Shown here piece by piece: positions 22,125-31,191 of a stretch of 64,000 nucleotides of DNA. Position 1 is the first letter of the stretch. Each line of letters starts with the position of its first letter. The position numbers and the translations under genes are program-made. The stretch lies in the NCBI GenBank assembly GCA_026545225.1, contig CM048845.1, positions 55,776,033-55,840,032 of the forward strand, read 5' to 3'. The stretch comes from Cornus controversa. Lineage: Eukaryota > Streptophyta > Magnoliopsida > Cornales > Cornaceae. The notes below the pieces were generated by a model that saw nothing but the letters and a program-made list of their open reading frames with translations, had not been told where the DNA came from and searched no databases.

Positions 22125-23312
22125 AAGGTACGTAAATAAAAGATGAATAAGAAGAAAGTTAAACTACTACTAGACTAAAAGAATAAAAATAAAAATGAAG
22201 TCCTAGTCCAAGGTACTGACAAAAATGCACAAAATTGCACTCGAAGAGGCAATGTGAACGGGCGCAACCGAAACGAAGGTGCCACGGTTATACACCGAAC
22301 ACTAAGCGTTTGAAATGAAGAAAATGCCAAATCCCACTCCTGCTTGAATTCCTACCCCCCCCCCCCGAAACCCACAAAAACTGGATTCGGACATCGCACT
22401 CGCAACCATCCACCCCAACATGATCTAACTATGTTTATTCCGCTGTAAAACTATCAAAAATGGCGAGAGAATAAACAAAAAGTAGCCATGCATCACTTAC
22501 CTCGTGAGGAAGAAGATGAACGGCTCAACCGAAGAAAACTCCACGCGCAGCCGCGAAGAGAAGATCGCGCAGATGCTTGCGGCGGATCGGACTGCGTCGG
22601 ATGGCGGCGGATGATCGGGAATGGAAGATCAAGTGCTCGGGAGTGCTTGGAGAGGGCTTGGATCGCACAGAGGGAGAGAAGAAGTCGGATGGTCTTTTAA
22701 AATGGGAGGGAAGCCCAACGGTTTAAATAGATTTTCGGCTCACGTGCAGGCTCCGCGTGCATTTCAATTGATCGAAATGTGCATTTCGATCAATCGAAAT
22801 TTCGATTGATCGAAATCTTGCTTCGATCAATCGAAACTAACTTCGATGGATCGTGATTGTCTCTTCGATCAATCGAACATTCCTTCCCTAAATCACATTT
22901 TTACTTCGATCAATCGAACATTTAATTGATGCAATCGAACTTTTAGTTCGATCAATCGAAATCCCATTTCGATCAATCGAAAGTTTCGATCGATCAAAGA
23001 CCTATCGAAGTGCAATCGAAGAATATCAGCTCTCGGGACTTTGGACTTGGCAAATCTCTGCAATTTTTCGATCAATCGAAACCAAAATTTCGATCAATCG
23101 AAATTTTCGATTGATCGAAATCTTGGTTTCGATCAATCGAAATGCTCAAAAACAGTCAGTTTAAAATATGCTTCAGAGACTTGGATATTGGGGAATTAGA
23201 TACTACATTGCTTAGATACAAACCTACTTTGGATTAAAGGGACACCATGGAAGCTTGATAGCGACCATGGCGTCGCCACCTTACACGTCTATGGCGCGAC
23301 GTCCGGATCGGC
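22125..23312 (-). other. AthB spacer between pol and ORF3
   Basis: Non-coding 1.19 kb. It holds a run of twelve C on plus (22355-22366) and the large dyad array at 22761-23143. Plus-strand frames at 22488-22809 lack any known domain. Its position upstream of ORF3 would suit a separate ORF3 promoter or a splice acceptor for a subgenomic RNA; neither is proven. Confidence 0.6.
22761..23143. repeat. Large dyad array TTCGATCAATCGAA in AthB spacer
   Basis: About fifteen copies, some degenerate, share the LTR dyad: near 22761, 22783, 22801, 22821, 22841, 22863, 22904, 22923, 22946, 22966, 22984, 23064, 23087, 23106 and 23126. Spacing is irregular (16 to about 80 bases) and both centre orientations occur. 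Most copies keep both GATCRAT-type arms while the sequence between them is unrelated, so the dyad, not a long repeat unit, is what is conserved. Confidence 0.9.
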
Positions 23313-26300
23313 TCACGAGTCAAAATACACGGGATCCGTCAAAGTGACGACATCCACGTATTCGGTGGTGACTTGGTCATCCACGCACACTTTTAAGCGC
23401 TGCCCGTTTACTTTGAACATCGAGCCATCTTTCAAGTCCTTCAATTCCACCGCTCCGTGGGGGGCGACGGAATTAACAAAAAATGGTCCATCCCAACGGG
23501 AGCGAAGTTTTCCGGGAAACAAATGGAGGCGCGAGTTGTACAACCAAACTTTTTGGCCCAGCGAAAATGTTTTGACTCGAATATTACGATCATGAAAGGC
23601 TTTGGACCTTGCCTTATAGATTTTCGCATTCTCATACGCGTCATGTCGCAATTCTTCCAATTCATTTAATTGAAGCTTTCGATTAGAGCCGGCCTTTTTC
23701 ATGTCAAAATTGAAGGTCTTGGTGGCCCACATAGCTTTATGCTCCAATTCAACCGGAAGATGGCACGCCTTGCCATAAACTAACCGATAAGGTGACATTC
23801 CAATGGGAGTTTTATATGCGGTTCGGTATGCCCATAATGCGTCGTTTAGTCGCAATGACCAATCCTTCCGGTCAGGCCGAACAGTTTTCTGAAGAATGTT
23901 CTTAATCTCCCTATTGGATACTTCTACTTGGCCACTAGTTTGAGGATGGTAGGGGGTGGCTACTTTGTGTGTGACGGAGTATTTGAGAAGCAAGGTTCGA
24001 AGGAACCGGTTACAGAAATGCTTACCTCCGTCACTGATGATGGCCCGAGGCGTACCAAATCGGCTAAAAATGTTAGCTTGTATGAATTTAACCACGACTG
24101 CGTGATCGTTGGTTTTGGTAGCAACGGCCTCTATCCACTTAGATACGTAGTCCACCGCCACAAGTATGTACTCATGACCAGTAGAGGGTGGAAATGGTCC
24201 CATGAAGTCAATGCCCCACACATCAAATATTTCAATGACAAGAATAGGGTTAAGAGGCATCATGTCCTTCCGAGACATCGCGCCGAGGCGCTGACATCGC
24301 TCACACGAGCGGCAGAATGAATATGCATCCCGATGAAGTGTCGGCCAGAAAAATCCGCATTGAAGAATTTTTGCTGCGGTTTTCTTAGCACTAAAGTGTC
24401 CCCCACAAGCAAGTGTATGACAAAATTTAAGAATGCTTTGGAATTCACTGTTGGGTACACACTTACGAATTATTTGATCGGGGCAGTATTTGAACAATTG
24501 AGGATCGTCCCAATAATATGATCGTGATTGGGAGAGAAAACGATCCTTCTCTTGTTTGGTCCAAGAAGATGGTATTTTACCGGTTGCCAAATAATTAACC
24601 ACATCCGCATACCAAGGGATACTTTCTTGAGAGATGACAAAGAGTTGTTCATCCGGGAAGGATTCACAAACTGGAATGGAATTATGGAGGGATTCAACAA
24701 GAATTCTAGAAAGGTGGTCAGCTACCACATTTTCAGTTCCCTTTTTGTCTCTAATCTCAAAATTGAACTCTTGCAACAAGAGTATCCAGCGGATCAACCT
24801 AGGCTTGGTGTCCTTTTTCGTCAAAAGATGCCGGAGGGCAGCATGGTCCGAATAGACAATGACCTTTGAACCTAATAAATAAGCTCGAAATTTGTCTAAT
24901 GCAAATACTACCGCAAGCAATTCCTTTTCCGTTGTGGTATAATTGATTTGAGCTTCGGAAAGGGTTTTACTTGCGTAATAGATGACATGTGGCAGTTTGT
25001 CTACTCGTTGCCCCAAGACCGCACCCATGGCATAGTCGGATGCATCACATATAATCTCAAATGGGAGAGTCCAGTTTGGAGGGATTAGAACTGGAGCGGT
25101 TGTAAGCATGGCGCGGAGTTTTTCAAAAGCGTCAAGGTACGCTTCATCAAAGGTAAAGCAAGACTCTTTTTCAAGAAGGCGACACAAAGGCCGAGAAATC
25201 TTGCTAAAGTCTTTGATGAAACGGCGATAAAAGCCCGCATGCCCAAGGAATGAACGAATCTCTCTCACCGTGGATGGTGGAGGAAGTTTGGAAATGAGCT
25301 CAACCTTGGCTTTATCAACCTCTATTCCTCGCTTAGACACAATATGCCCTAGGACAATACCCTCTTGAACCATAAAGTGACTCTTTTCCCAACTAAGAAT
25401 TAGGTTGGTTTCTTGACATCTTTTGAGAACACAAGCTAGATTTTGGAGGCATGATTCATATGAAGGTCCAAAAACGGAAAAATCATCCATGAACACTTCT
25501 AAGAATTTTTCCACCATGTCCGAGAAGATAGACATCATACACCGTTGAAAAGTTGCCGGTGCATTGCACAACCCAAAGGGCATGCGTCTATAAGCAAATG
25601 TGCCGAAGGGACATGTAAAGGTGGTTTTCTCTTGGTCCCTCGGGTCTATAGCAACCTGATTATAGCCGGAATATCCATCCAAAAAGCAATAAAAGCTTTG
25701 CCCGACCAATCTCTCCAATATTTGATCAATGAATGGGAGGGGGAAGTGATCTTTCCGAGTGGCTGAATTTAATTTCCTATAATCAATGCACACTCTCCAT
25801 CCTGTGGTGGTGCGTTGGGGAACTAATTCACCCTTATCATTAGGTTGCACCGTAATACCAGACTTCTTTGGAACCACTTGAGTGGGACTAACCCACTTGC
25901 TATCAGAGATGGGGTATATGATCCCCGCATCTAGTAACTTCACCACCTCCTTCAGGACAACGTCCTTCATATTTGGATTTAATCGACGTTGTGCCTCCCT
26001 TGAGGTCTTTGCATCCTCTTCCAAGTGTATGCGATGCATACAAACAGAAGGGTCTATTCCCTTAAGATCTATCACACTCCATCCTATTGCTTCTTTGTGC
26101 TCTTTGAGCACCTTTATGAGTTCCAATTCTTGAGCATTTGTGAGATTGGAAGCAATAATGACTGGAAGGGTCTCATTTGCGCCCAAGAAAACATACTTGA
26201 GTGTAGCTGGAAGAGGCTTGAGCTCCAGTTGTGGTGGGGAAATTAAAGAAGGAGTTTGGGGAGTTTTGGACAAAGGGGGCAAGGGTTCTCTCGGAACTCT

Positions 26301-27386
26301 CCACTTAGGCAAATCCATGACAGTATTAACATCGAGCATGGAATTGACTTCACATATGGATTGCTCAATGTCAAAATCGTCATGGTTAAAATGATTTAGG
26401 CATGCCTCTAAGGGGTCCGTGGAAAGAATAGAAGGAAGTGCTTCTTGAACAAGGTCGTCCACTACATCGACACAAAAGCACTCACTTTCATCGTCGGGTG
26501 TGTGGTGGGAAGCATTGAAGATGTTCAAGCGGACTTTCATATTCCCAAAAGAGATGTCCATCACTCCAGTACGGTAATTAACGCAAGCGTTTGCCGTGGC
26601 CAAGAATGGACGACCTAGAATGATAGGAATATGATGATTCGGATTTTGGACCGGTTCCGTGTCAAGGACTATGAAGTCCACCGGAAAATAGAATTTGTCC
26701 ACTTGAATGATGACATCCTCAATGATGCCACGTGGTTGCTTCACCGAACGGTCGGCAAGTTGCAACACAACCGTGGTATGCTTGAGTTCCCCCAAACCTA
26801 GTTGTTGGTAAACTGAGAATGGAAGCAAATTGACACTAGCCCCTAGGTCCAGAAGTGCTTTTTCAAAAGATTGATTTCCGATAGTGCACGAAATGGTCGG
26901 AGCACCCGGATCTTTGAATTTAGGAGGGGCTTGGTGTTGGAAAATGGAGCTTATGTGCTCAGTTAAGAGGACTTTCTTAGGAACATTATTCCTAGATTTG
27001 CGCTTTTGAGTGCATAAGTCCTTCAAGAATTTCGCATAAGAGGGAATTTGTCGAATAGCATCAAGGAGAGGGAGATTGATCTTTACTTGTTTGAAGATCT
27101 CCATCATGTCTTGGATTTTCTCTCCTTGCTTCCCGAAATGAGAAGGTTCCTTCAATCGTTGAGGAAAAGGAACCGGAGGTTCATAAGAGGTGTCAGGATT
27201 TGGAATCGATGGTGACATAACTTCACTTGCCTTTCCTTTTGGATTTGAAGGGGTATTTTGCAAATTTGGATTTAACGGCAACAATTTTGGATTTAATTGG
27301 GATTCTTTTGGATTTTTAGGTTGCTCTTGAAATTCCTTTCTCTCTTCCTCCCCTACCTTGGAGTTAATGATTTTTCCACTCCTCAA
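23313..27386 (-). CDS. pol: AthB pol: protease, reverse transcriptase, RNase H, integrase
   Basis: An unbroken frame of 1357 codons from an internal ATG, in frame with gag. The order is protease (L-D-L-G-A-S near residue 180, the usual Athila form, then I-L-G-R-P-F near 260), RT (V-C-I-D-Y-R-K-L-N near 530, F-M-D-D near 632), RNase H (C-D-A-S near 782, T-E-K-E-L-L, Y-S-D-H, A-D-H-L-S-R), integrase zinc domain (H...H, C-x2-C near 990-1030) and integrase core (G-I-D-F-M near 1060, I-S-D-G-G near 1120, final E near 1160). All catalytic residues I can identify are present. It would copy element RNA to cDNA and integrate it. The true product is probably a Gag-Pol fusion, and the ATG is only where the frame opens after the gag stop. 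Confidence 0.93.
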   Translation of the reverse strand: MRSGKIINSKVGEEERKEFQEQPKNPKESQLNPKLLPLNPNLQNTPSNPKGKASEVMSPSIPNPDTSYEPPVPFPQRLKEPSHFGKQGEKIQDMMEIFKQVKINLPLLDAIRQIPSYAKFLKDLCTQKRKSRNNVPKKVLLTEHISSIFQHQAPPKFKDPGAPTISCTIGNQSFEKALLDLGASVNLLPFSVYQQLGLGELKHTTVVLQLADRSVKQPRGIIEDVIIQVDKFYFPVDFIVLDTEPVQNPNHHIPIILGRPFLATANACVNYRTGVMDISFGNMKVRLNIFNASHHTPDDESECFCVDVVDDLVQEALPSILSTDPLEACLNHFNHDDFDIEQSICEVNSMLDVNTVMDLPKWRVPREPLPPLSKTPQTPSLISPPQLELKPLPATLKYVFLGANETLPVIIASNLTNAQELELIKVLKEHKEAIGWSVIDLKGIDPSVCMHRIHLEEDAKTSREAQRRLNPNMKDVVLKEVVKLLDAGIIYPISDSKWVSPTQVVPKKSGITVQPNDKGELVPQRTTTGWRVCIDYRKLNSATRKDHFPLPFIDQILERLVGQSFYCFLDGYSGYNQVAIDPRDQEKTTFTCPFGTFAYRRMPFGLCNAPATFQRCMMSIFSDMVEKFLEVFMDDFSVFGPSYESCLQNLACVLKRCQETNLILSWEKSHFMVQEGIVLGHIVSKRGIEVDKAKVELISKLPPPSTVREIRSFLGHAGFYRRFIKDFSKISRPLCRLLEKESCFTFDEAYLDAFEKLRAMLTTAPVLIPPNWTLPFEIICDASDYAMGAVLGQRVDKLPHVIYYASKTLSEAQINYTTTEKELLAVVFALDKFRAYLLGSKVIVYSDHAALRHLLTKKDTKPRLIRWILLLQEFNFEIRDKKGTENVVADHLSRILVESLHNSIPVCESFPDEQLFVISQESIPWYADVVNYLATGKIPSSWTKQEKDRFLSQSRSYYWDDPQLFKYCPDQIIRKCVPNSEFQSILKFCHTLACGGHFSAKKTAAKILQCGFFWPTLHRDAYSFCRSCERCQRLGAMSRKDMMPLNPILVIEIFDVWGIDFMGPFPPSTGHEYILVAVDYVSKWIEAVATKTNDHAVVVKFIQANIFSRFGTPRAIISDGGKHFCNRFLRTLLLKYSVTHKVATPYHPQTSGQVEVSNREIKNILQKTVRPDRKDWSLRLNDALWAYRTAYKTPIGMSPYRLVYGKACHLPVELEHKAMWATKTFNFDMKKAGSNRKLQLNELEELRHDAYENAKIYKARSKAFHDRNIRVKTFSLGQKVWLYNSRLHLFPGKLRSRWDGPFFVNSVAPHGAVELKDLKDGSMFKVNGQRLKVCVDDQVTTEYVDVVTLTDPVYFDS

Positions 27387-27398
27387 GGTTGTGATTGA

Positions 27399-28946
27399 TT
27401 AAACTTGCTCTGGAGGAGCATTACAAGTTGAAGATGATGGATCTTCAATCATATGCACACCCTTGGGATTCGCCACCGGTTGACTTGGCAACTTACCTTC
27501 CTCCCTTCTATTTAAGGCATTAGCTAGTTGCCCGATTTGAGCTTCTAACCTAGCCATAGATTGAGCATTGGCTTCTAGCTTAGAGATTGATTGAGAATGA
27601 GTTTGCAATAAGCGGGTGTTGGCCTCAAGATTGCTTATCACTCGATCTTCAAAGCTTTGGCTTCTCAGAGGAGGTGGTGGTTGTTGGTAATTAGATCTTT
27701 GATTGTAAGGTTGAGGGTTTGGCCTATAATGCGGCTGTTGAGATTGGGGATTAAAAGAATTTTGCCCTTGGAAAGGGGGACTTGATTCTTGATTCTTCCA
27801 TGAAAAAGCCGGATGATTCTTGTAACCAGGATTGTACGTGTTCGAATATGGATCATTCATTTGTTTAGCGTACAAGGCATTCGCTTGCTCTTGAGCATAA
27901 TCGGGAGATTGCCCGGCAATAGGGCAATCTCGCACAAAATGCGAAGTGCTATAGCAAAACGAACATCCCTCCTGATTTTGAACAGATTGGTTAGGAGTAG
28001 GCAGCCCATTTTTCATGATTAAATCCATTTTTCGGGATAAGGCTTCTACTTGCATGGCTACCTCATCTACCCGTGAAATCTCATGCACTCCTCTACAAGG
28101 TTGGGTGGCCTTCCCTTTCCTAGTGGAGGAGCGTTGAGCTGAATTGTTGCTTAGGGTTTGAAAAAGTTTCCATGCCTCATCGGGGCTTTTCAAAAGATAC
28201 CCACCCCCACACGCGGAGTCTATCATTTGTCTATGTTGCTCACTCACCCCATCATAAAAACTTTGCACTAGCTGCCATTTTGGGACAGCATGATGCGGAC
28301 AAGATTTTAAGAGATCTTTTAACCTCTCCCACGTCTCATGGAATTGTTCTTGGTCAATTTGGGTGAATCCGGTGATTGCTCGCCGAATATCACTTGTCTT
28401 ACCCATTGGGAAGTATTTTTTTAAGAACTCTATTTGCATTTCCGCCCAAGAATGGATTGAGTTGGGTTCTAGGGAATTGAACCAACTTCTAGCCTTATCT
28501 TTTAGGGAAAATGGAAACATACGTAGCTTTAGATCATCCTCCGTAAAGTGTGGTACACGAATGGTGGAACACACGGAAAAGAAGTAATCTAAGTGCCGGT
28601 ATGGATCCTCATTAGGAAGACCGTGAAAGCTGTTAAGAAGGTTGAGGGTGGAGGACTTTATTTCAAATTGATTTGCCGCTACATCCGGAAATTGAATACA
28701 CGAAGGTACTTCAAATGTAGTCGGAAGGTAAAAGTCCATAAGCAACTCTCCTTGAGGAGGTGGTGGTGGAGGCGGTTGTTCATGATTAAAAGGAGGTAGA
28801 CCGGGAGGTTGTCTCTCATTTGGATCCATGTTTTCAGTCCTAGGCAAAATAGGGTCTCTAGAGGTTCCTCTACGTCGTCTAAGTGTTCGTTCAAGTTCAC
28901 TATTACAAGGAAGCAAAGGAAGTGACAATGACCGTCTACCTAGCAT
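27399..28946 (-). CDS. gag: AthB gag, ended by an in-frame TAA before pol
   Basis: 515 codons. The capsid-type core lies at about residues 70-260 (I-K-S-S-T-L-N-L-L, S-L-K-D-K-A-R-S-W-F-N-S-L, E-F-L-K-K-Y-F-P, F-H-E-T-W-E-R-L-K-D-L). A C-C-H-C knuckle with C-x2-C-x4-H-x4-C spacing is at about 327-340. Gln/Pro/Asn-rich sequence and a heptad-like segment follow. It would form particles around element RNA. The frame ends with TAA (27399-27401) and continues open in the same frame into pol. AthA has a CAA glutamine codon at the aligned place, so the TAA may be a C-to-T nonsense change, or a readthrough stop. The start is uncertain; an inner Met lies near residue 40. Confidence 0.9.
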   Translation of the reverse strand: MLGRRSLSLPLLPCNSELERTLRRRRGTSRDPILPRTENMDPNERQPPGLPPFNHEQPPPPPPPQGELLMDFYLPTTFEVPSCIQFPDVAANQFEIKSSTLNLLNSFHGLPNEDPYRHLDYFFSVCSTIRVPHFTEDDLKLRMFPFSLKDKARSWFNSLEPNSIHSWAEMQIEFLKKYFPMGKTSDIRRAITGFTQIDQEQFHETWERLKDLLKSCPHHAVPKWQLVQSFYDGVSEQHRQMIDSACGGGYLLKSPDEAWKLFQTLSNNSAQRSSTRKGKATQPCRGVHEISRVDEVAMQVEALSRKMDLIMKNGLPTPNQSVQNQEGCSFCYSTSHFVRDCPIAGQSPDYAQEQANALYAKQMNDPYSNTYNPGYKNHPAFSWKNQESSPPFQGQNSFNPQSQQPHYRPNPQPYNQRSNYQQPPPPLRSQSFEDRVISNLEANTRLLQTHSQSISKLEANAQSMARLEAQIGQLANALNRREEGKLPSQPVANPKGVHMIEDPSSSTCNAPPEQV

Positions 28947-29210
28947 GCATTATCAATTGAACAACACCTCTATACACAAAAGTAACAAAAATATATACAA
29001 AAGAATGTGAATGAACTCAAACCACCAGTTTTTGAAGTTATACTCACAAAGGGTTCCAATTTGAATTCTTTTAGATGCCCGCAATGTGGTATACCTAAAA
29101 TCAAGAAGTTTAAGATATAAGAACAAGATATATACAAAAAGAATGAAAGAATTTCTAGCCTAAGAATTAAACCAGATTTAATCTTCCAATGGCGACAATT
29201 AAACCGTAGT
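28947..29210 (-). other. AthB 5' leader
   Basis: 264 bases lie between the primer site and gag. Packaging signals would be expected here; none is identifiable by eye. Confidence 0.6.
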
Positions 29211-29227
29211 CCCCGGCAACGGCGCCA
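29211..29227 (-). promoter_or_regulatory. Primer-binding site of AthB (tRNA-Asp type)
   Basis: On minus, TGGCGCCGTTGCCGGGG lies six bases from the 5' LTR. It is complementary to the 3' end of plant tRNA-Asp, the primer used by Athila elements. Confidence 0.9.
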
Positions 29228-30205
29228 AAATTTTGATGTGGTCGGAACTAAATTATATTGCAAGCTTAATTTTGCCCTTTTTATCAAAATATAATTTAAC
29301 CACTCGCAAGAGCACGAATCTTTGCAGATAAGGTTCTATATAGAGGGTATCGATCCCACGAGGACTAGTCATTAATTGTCATAGAGAAAGATTAATTCTA
29401 CTTTAATTCAAACAAAACAAGTTTTTGGTTTTGTGTTTAAAGCTATTGCATAAAGGAAATGACAATAAAATTAAAGAGTAAAGTTGGGAGAGAGAACTAG
29501 GGTTGGTTTCCACCCCTAGCCATTCACATGTTCATAAGTGTAGCAAGCAAGGGATTCATTAATTAAATGCCTAACAATGTCATTAGGCTTGTGACCTCAA
29601 TGACATATCAAAAGATCAATGTGTGTGCTAACCTATCATAATCCATCTTCAACAAGCATAGCTCTTCAACCTAACTAACTACCTACTTACTCTACTCTCT
29701 AAGTGAACACTACATGCATCCAAACTACCTTGTCTTGGCATGGTCTATACAAACTAGCATCACACATTCATTTAAACACCATTATCTAGCCATCATTTGC
29801 ACTTCTTGTGGAATATGCAAATGTTGTGCATTCAAGTGACAAAACCTACTCTAAGACAAGAATAAATTCCATATCAAATGAATATATAAAAGAAATGTAT
29901 TTGTGTACATAATCACTAGGCTAAATAATCAACATTTAATTACAAGTCCCAAGAGCTACAAAGATGAACAAGTTTACATGGCTAGGGGTTGAAACCAACA
30001 CCCTAGTAGAAGAGTTAGTTGCTCATGGTTGCCTTGCACCCTTCCATTGATGAAGAGAATGAAGCTTCTTGGTCTGGTTCAGCCCTTCCTCTTCCTCTCC
30101 CGAAGGTCTCTCTCTTCTTCCTCTGATTTGTATGTGTTGAGAGATATGTGAGATATGTGGCTTTTTGGTGCTTTTTGTATGCTTTTTGGCTCCTTTGGGC
30201 CCACC

Positions 30206-30233
30206 ATATATATATATATATCATTATATATAT
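30206..30233 (-). promoter_or_regulatory. Likely TATA region of AthB 5' LTR
   Basis: Alternating TA with a tcat interruption lies just upstream, in sense, of the untranslated leader. The same TA run occurs in the 3' LTR. It is the only strong TATA candidate on the sense strand, but simple TA repeats are a weak predictor. Confidence 0.4.
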
Positions 30234-30359
30234 CTCTTGTATCAAGAAGGCCCCCAAAAGTCTTGTTCAAGTCAGACAATCCCCTTAAGTCGTGCAAAAA
30301 GGGGGATTTTGTTGCAAGTGGGAGAGCAGGTGAGCAAGTGGCCAAGTGGGCTCTACAGC

Positions 30360-30473
30360 ATTTCGATTGATCGAAATTGCATTTCGATTGATCGAGATTT
30401 CGATCAATCGAAATGAGATTTCGATCAATCGAAATTTCGATTGATCGAAATCCACATCTCGATTGATCGAAAT
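30360..30473. repeat. Dyad array TTCGATYRATCGAA in AthB 5' LTR
   Basis: The same six dyads as in the 3' LTR, at an offset of 11605 bases. One substitution (g/a near 30355) lies just outside the array; the dyads themselves look identical between LTRs. Confidence 0.9.
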
Positions 30474-30658
30474 GCCTTGGCAACAGTTTCTGATTTCATC
30501 TCTTGACTGCAGAAAACTTCCAACTTTGCTCCATTTACTCCAATACCTGCAATACATCAAAAACACAAAAATACCGTAAACATATCTCGGTAAACGCAAA
30601 AACGGAACTAACGTATGCAATAAAGAGGGTTCAAATGCATAGAATTGAACACTTATCA

Positions 30659-30663
30659 GAGTT
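30659..30663. repeat. Target site duplication GAGTT, right copy (AthB)
   Basis: GAGTT after the LTR end ...TATCA matches 17624-17628. Confidence 0.9.
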
Positions 30664-31191
30664 CAAAGAGACTTAGGATGCATGTGGTAGCAACATAGGA
30701 GGATAAGGAGTCCATTTATAGAAGAAAGGCTCGGCCAGCCCCTCTATACCCTTGGGCGATCGATCCCCCTTGGAGTGGGCGATCGATCGCCCACCTGCTG
30801 GTGGTGCTCCTCATGGAAAATCATGGGGCGATCGATCCCCCTCCTCTGGGGAGATCGATCCCCCTCCTGGATGCCTGTTGGACTTCCATCGCCCAAGGTC
30901 GACCGAGACTTGATATTTTTGAGTCTCCATCGCCCAAGGTCGACCGAGAGCACTATTTTTTACCCGTCTTGAGTCCGAATACCTCGGTACACCTCTTGGC
31001 ATCCTCCGGAAGCAACTTATACATCAAAAACTCGAAGAAAAAACATTAAAACGCAACTAGAATTGAAGAAAAATTTAAGAAAACTAAAATTAAAAATTAA
31101 AATTAAAGAAAACTAAAGGAAATAAAGTATAGAAATACATACAGAACCTACAATTTAACGTCCGTAGGAGACGATTGACTCTCCGAAGGGA
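30664..31191 (-). other. AthA spacer between pol and ORF3 (right part)
   Basis: Non-coding. The part at 30754-30950 is GC-rich and full of GATCGATC dyads and a 22-base direct repeat, annotated next. 31050-31140 is A-rich on plus. It joins 17269-17623 when AthB is set aside. Confidence 0.6.
30754..30950. repeat. GGGCGATCGATC dyad cluster in AthA spacer
   Basis: Four palindromic or near-palindromic units: gggcgatcgatccccc (30754-30769), gggcgatcgatcgccc (30777-30792), ggggcgatcgatcccc (30825-30840) and ggggagatcgatcccc (30848-30863). They are followed by two copies of catcgcccaaggtcgaccga near 30888 and 30929. The cluster occupies the same place relative to pol and ORF3 as the AthB dyad array, but the sequence differs. 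Confidence 0.85.

Larger units (their letters stand above)
29234..30658 (-). mobile_element. 5' LTR of AthB
   Basis: 1425 bp, nearly identical to 17629-19053. In sense orientation it begins at 30658, passes the dyad array (30473-30360) and reaches a TA-rich stretch (about 30233-30206) that can serve as TATA box. The array therefore lies in U3, roughly 130-250 bases upstream of the likely promoter. Confidence 0.95.

Noticed and set aside
22761..23143. Possible CRISPR array (regularly repeated short motifs)
   Set aside because: Spacing is irregular, the motif is a 14-base dyad in both orientations, and the context is a plant retrotransposon.
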